Shown in pieces: positions 13,022 through 14,265 of a stretch of DNA of 14,265 nucleotides. The position numbers were made by a program, and so were the translations under genes. Source of the stretch: Candidatus Komeilibacteria bacterium (GTDB lineage: Bacteria; Patescibacteriota; Patescibacteriia; UBA1558; 2-01-FULL-52-15); NCBI GenBank assembly GCA_016204595.1, contig JACQKJ010000062.1, positions 1-14,265 on the forward strand. Reading direction: 5' to 3'. Every line of letters begins with the position of its first letter. Position 1 is the stretch's first letter. The notes beneath the pieces were generated by a model. It saw only the letters and a program-made list of their open reading frames with translations, had not been told where the DNA came from and ran no database searches.

Positions 13022-13636
13022 TTATCGTGAATAAAACTCAACAATGAGATGCGTCGCGATGTTCTGCGGCAGATCCTCAAATTTCGGATCGGCCAAAACG
13101 GTGATGCTTAATTTTTTAAGATCAGTCGCAAGCCACCCTGGCACGTCTACTTTTTTTGTATTCTCTACAACGCTCTTCCAGTAGGTCAGGTTCTGTTTAC
13201 CCGGGCGCACGCTGATGACCTGGCCCACCTTCACCGTGTATGAAGGTATATCGATCGCTCTGCCGTTTATCTCAAAATGGCCGTGATTGACCAGCTGACG
13301 AGCCAGCTGTTTTGTCGCGGCAAGACCCGACCGATAGACAACGTTATCAAGCCGTTTTTCCAGAAGCGTTAAGAGATTCGAGCCGGCGCTGCCGTGCAAT
13401 TTCTGGGCCCGGTTGAAAGTGATATGGAACTGTTTCTCGAGCAATCCATAAATAAACTTCGCCTTCTGTTTTTCGCGAAGTTGTCTGCCGTAGTCAGAGA
13501 TCTTAGCGCGAACCTTCTTCTGTCCGTGCTGTCCGGGCGGATAATTTCGTTTTGTGATCGGGCATTTGAAACTATCGCACAGCTTGACGCCGAGCGTTCT
13601 GCATAAGGTATGTTTTGGTCCAATTCTTCGTGCCAT
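13022..13636 (-). CDS. rpsD: 30S ribosomal protein S4
   Basis: A 204-residue primary 16S rRNA-binding protein that nucleates 30S assembly. It opens MARRIGPKHTLCRTLGVKLC and contains YPPGQHGQKKVRAKISDYGRQL (about 32-53), EKQKAKFIYGLLEKQF (55-70) and the S4 RNA-binding domain LEKRLDNVVYRSGLA...ARQLVNHGHFEINGRAIDIPSYTV (about 91-138), ending in HLIVEFYSR. His9, Cys12, Cys20 and Cys25 could bind zinc, as the four-Cys site does in zinc-containing S4 proteins. The ATG at 13636 is preferred over 13651 because MARR is the family start. Its start lies 135 bases after rpsK, with an imperfect inverted repeat between them. Confidence 0.98.
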   Translation of the reverse strand: MARRIGPKHTLCRTLGVKLCDSFKCPITKRNYPPGQHGQKKVRAKISDYGRQLREKQKAKFIYGLLEKQFHITFNRAQKLHGSAGSNLLTLLEKRLDNVVYRSGLAATKQLARQLVNHGHFEINGRAIDIPSYTVKVGQVISVRPGKQNLTYWKSVVENTKKVDVPGWLATDLKKLSITVLADPKFEDLPQNIATHLIVEFYSR

Positions 13637-13665
13637 GTTCGCTTCGCTCAAGTTAAAAATGAGAA

Positions 13666-13745
13666 GTGCAAAGGGTAAAGTTATGAAAACTGTTTCGCGT
13701 GTAATCTAAACTCTCATCGCCGCAGGCGATACCATAACTTTGCAC
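13666..13745. repeat. Imperfect inverted repeat between rpsK and rpsD
   Basis: GTGCAAAG...TTATG (13666-13685, interrupted by seven extra bases) faces CATAACTTTGCAC (13733-13745), its exact complement without the insertion. Between them sits a perfect 6-bp hairpin, ATCGCC-GCA-GGCGAT (13716-13730). The surrounding text is made of AAAGTT-like words. It may be a leader structure for rpsD, a processing site or a decayed mobile repeat. A TATAAT at 13771-13776 lies at the rpsK stop but has no good -35. Confidence 0.5.
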
Positions 13746-13771
13746 TAGTAACTGTAAACTTTGAACTTTCA

Positions 13772-14173
13772 TTATACTCTCCGTGGTTTTTTGGGCCGCG
13801 GTCCGTTATGCGGTATCGGCGTGATGTCCTTGATGGAAAGCACCTCTATCCCGCTCGCGTGGAGCGCCCTGACTGCCGACTCGCGTCCGGAACCCACGCC
13901 CTTCAGAAATACATCAACCTCCCGCAAATTGTACTCCCGTGCTTTATCCACTGCCGCCCGCGCTATGACGCCGGCCGCGTATGGCGTTGATTTCTTCGGC
14001 CCCTTAAAGCCGTTCTTACCCGCCGAAGACCAGGCGATCACATTGCCTTGCTGATCAGTGAGCGTCACGATCGTGTTGTTGTATGTTGCCTGAACATACG
14101 CGCGACCGCGCGTCACCATCTGTTTCTTTTTCTTTCTGACTTTAACCTTCGGTTGTTCTGCTGCTTCTGCCAT
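13772..14173 (-). CDS. rpsK: 30S ribosomal protein S11
   Basis: A 133-residue platform protein of the 30S subunit, next to the mRNA path. Recognisable blocks are AYVQATYNNTIVTLTDQQGN (25-44), AWSSAGKNGFKGPKKSTPYAA (47-67), VDVFLKGVGSGRESAVRAL (86-104) and the end ITPIPHNGPRPKKPRRV. Residues 1-18 form a Lys-rich, otherwise unconserved extension. Length is normal. It is the first gene of the operon inside the window; rpsM would be expected upstream, beyond the right edge. No Shine-Dalgarno sequence is visible. Confidence 0.98.
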   Translation of the reverse strand: MAEAAEQPKVKVRKKKKQMVTRGRAYVQATYNNTIVTLTDQQGNVIAWSSAGKNGFKGPKKSTPYAAGVIARAAVDKAREYNLREVDVFLKGVGSGRESAVRALHASGIEVLSIKDITPIPHNGPRPKKPRRV

Positions 14174-14186
14174 TGTATTGAATTTA

Positions 14187-14254
14187 GAATTATGAATAAA
14201 GGATCATGAATTATGAATTACACAGCGATTTGCCGCACCCTTTATTCTTAATTC
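14187..14254. repeat. AT-rich inverted repeat upstream of rpsK
   Basis: The 16-base arms at 14187-14202 (GAATTATGAATAAAGG) and 14239-14254 (CCTTTATTCTTAATTC) are complementary at 15 positions and enclose a 36-base loop that itself repeats GAATTATGAATTA-like text; the window ends in similar text. It sits in the leader of rpsK. Such GAATTATGAAT-style spacer text is, as I recall, common in CPR genomes. The function is unknown. Confidence 0.6.
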
Positions 14255-14265
14255 ATTATTCATAA

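Overview
The window looks like chromosomal DNA of a bacterium of the Candidate Phyla Radiation (Patescibacteria), most likely a Parcubacteria-type lineage. The basis is the style of the two secreted repeat proteins (Thr/Ser-rich 'TTTIGDNISTGG' text, 'INGGA...' domain, C-terminal 'YGHRP/FGRNP' repeats), compact operons, an RNA polymerase alpha subunit without its C-terminal domain, a short L13, and few Shine-Dalgarno sequences. TGA is used as a stop codon several times, so this is not a TGA-as-glycine lineage. Lineage is inferred from protein style only; there is no rRNA here. All genes lie on the minus strand, so the biological order runs from high to low coordinates.

Region 1 (14265 to 11069) is the end of a ribosomal protein/RNA polymerase operon: rpsK (S11), rpsD (S4), rpoA, rplQ (L17), rplM (L13), rpsI (S9). 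From rpoA onward the genes are nearly contiguous. The spacers upstream and downstream of rpsK carry imperfect inverted repeats. A hairpin-forming, REP-like sequence follows rpsI.

Region 2 (10895 to 8458) is a two-gene unit for secreted surface proteins: a 301-residue protein built from an 83-residue tandem repeat, then a 465-residue multidomain protein. It is preceded by an extended -10 promoter and a perfect DnaA-box-like 9-mer, and followed by a hairpin.

Region 3 (8401 to 576) is a seven-gene polysaccharide operon: Wzx-type flippase, GT4 glycosyltransferase, TuaH-like glycosyltransferase, GT2, Wzy/WaaL-type polymerase or ligase, GT2, GT2. Junctions range from a 2-base gap to a 35-base overlap. 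Together these could assemble an undecaprenyl-linked oligosaccharide on the inner face, flip it and polymerise or ligate it outside. No initiating phosphoglycosyltransferase, chain-length regulator or sugar-nucleotide gene is present in the window.

Region 4 (579 to 1) is the 5' end of serS (seryl-tRNA synthetase), apparently with its own sigma70-like promoter overlapping the end of the last glycosyltransferase gene.

I found no tRNA, rRNA, CRISPR array, transposase or defence system, and no stretch over 300 bases without a gene. The most notable points are the CTD-less alpha subunit, the repeat architecture of the two surface proteins beside a glycan locus, and the structured spacers. None amounts to a clearly new molecular system.
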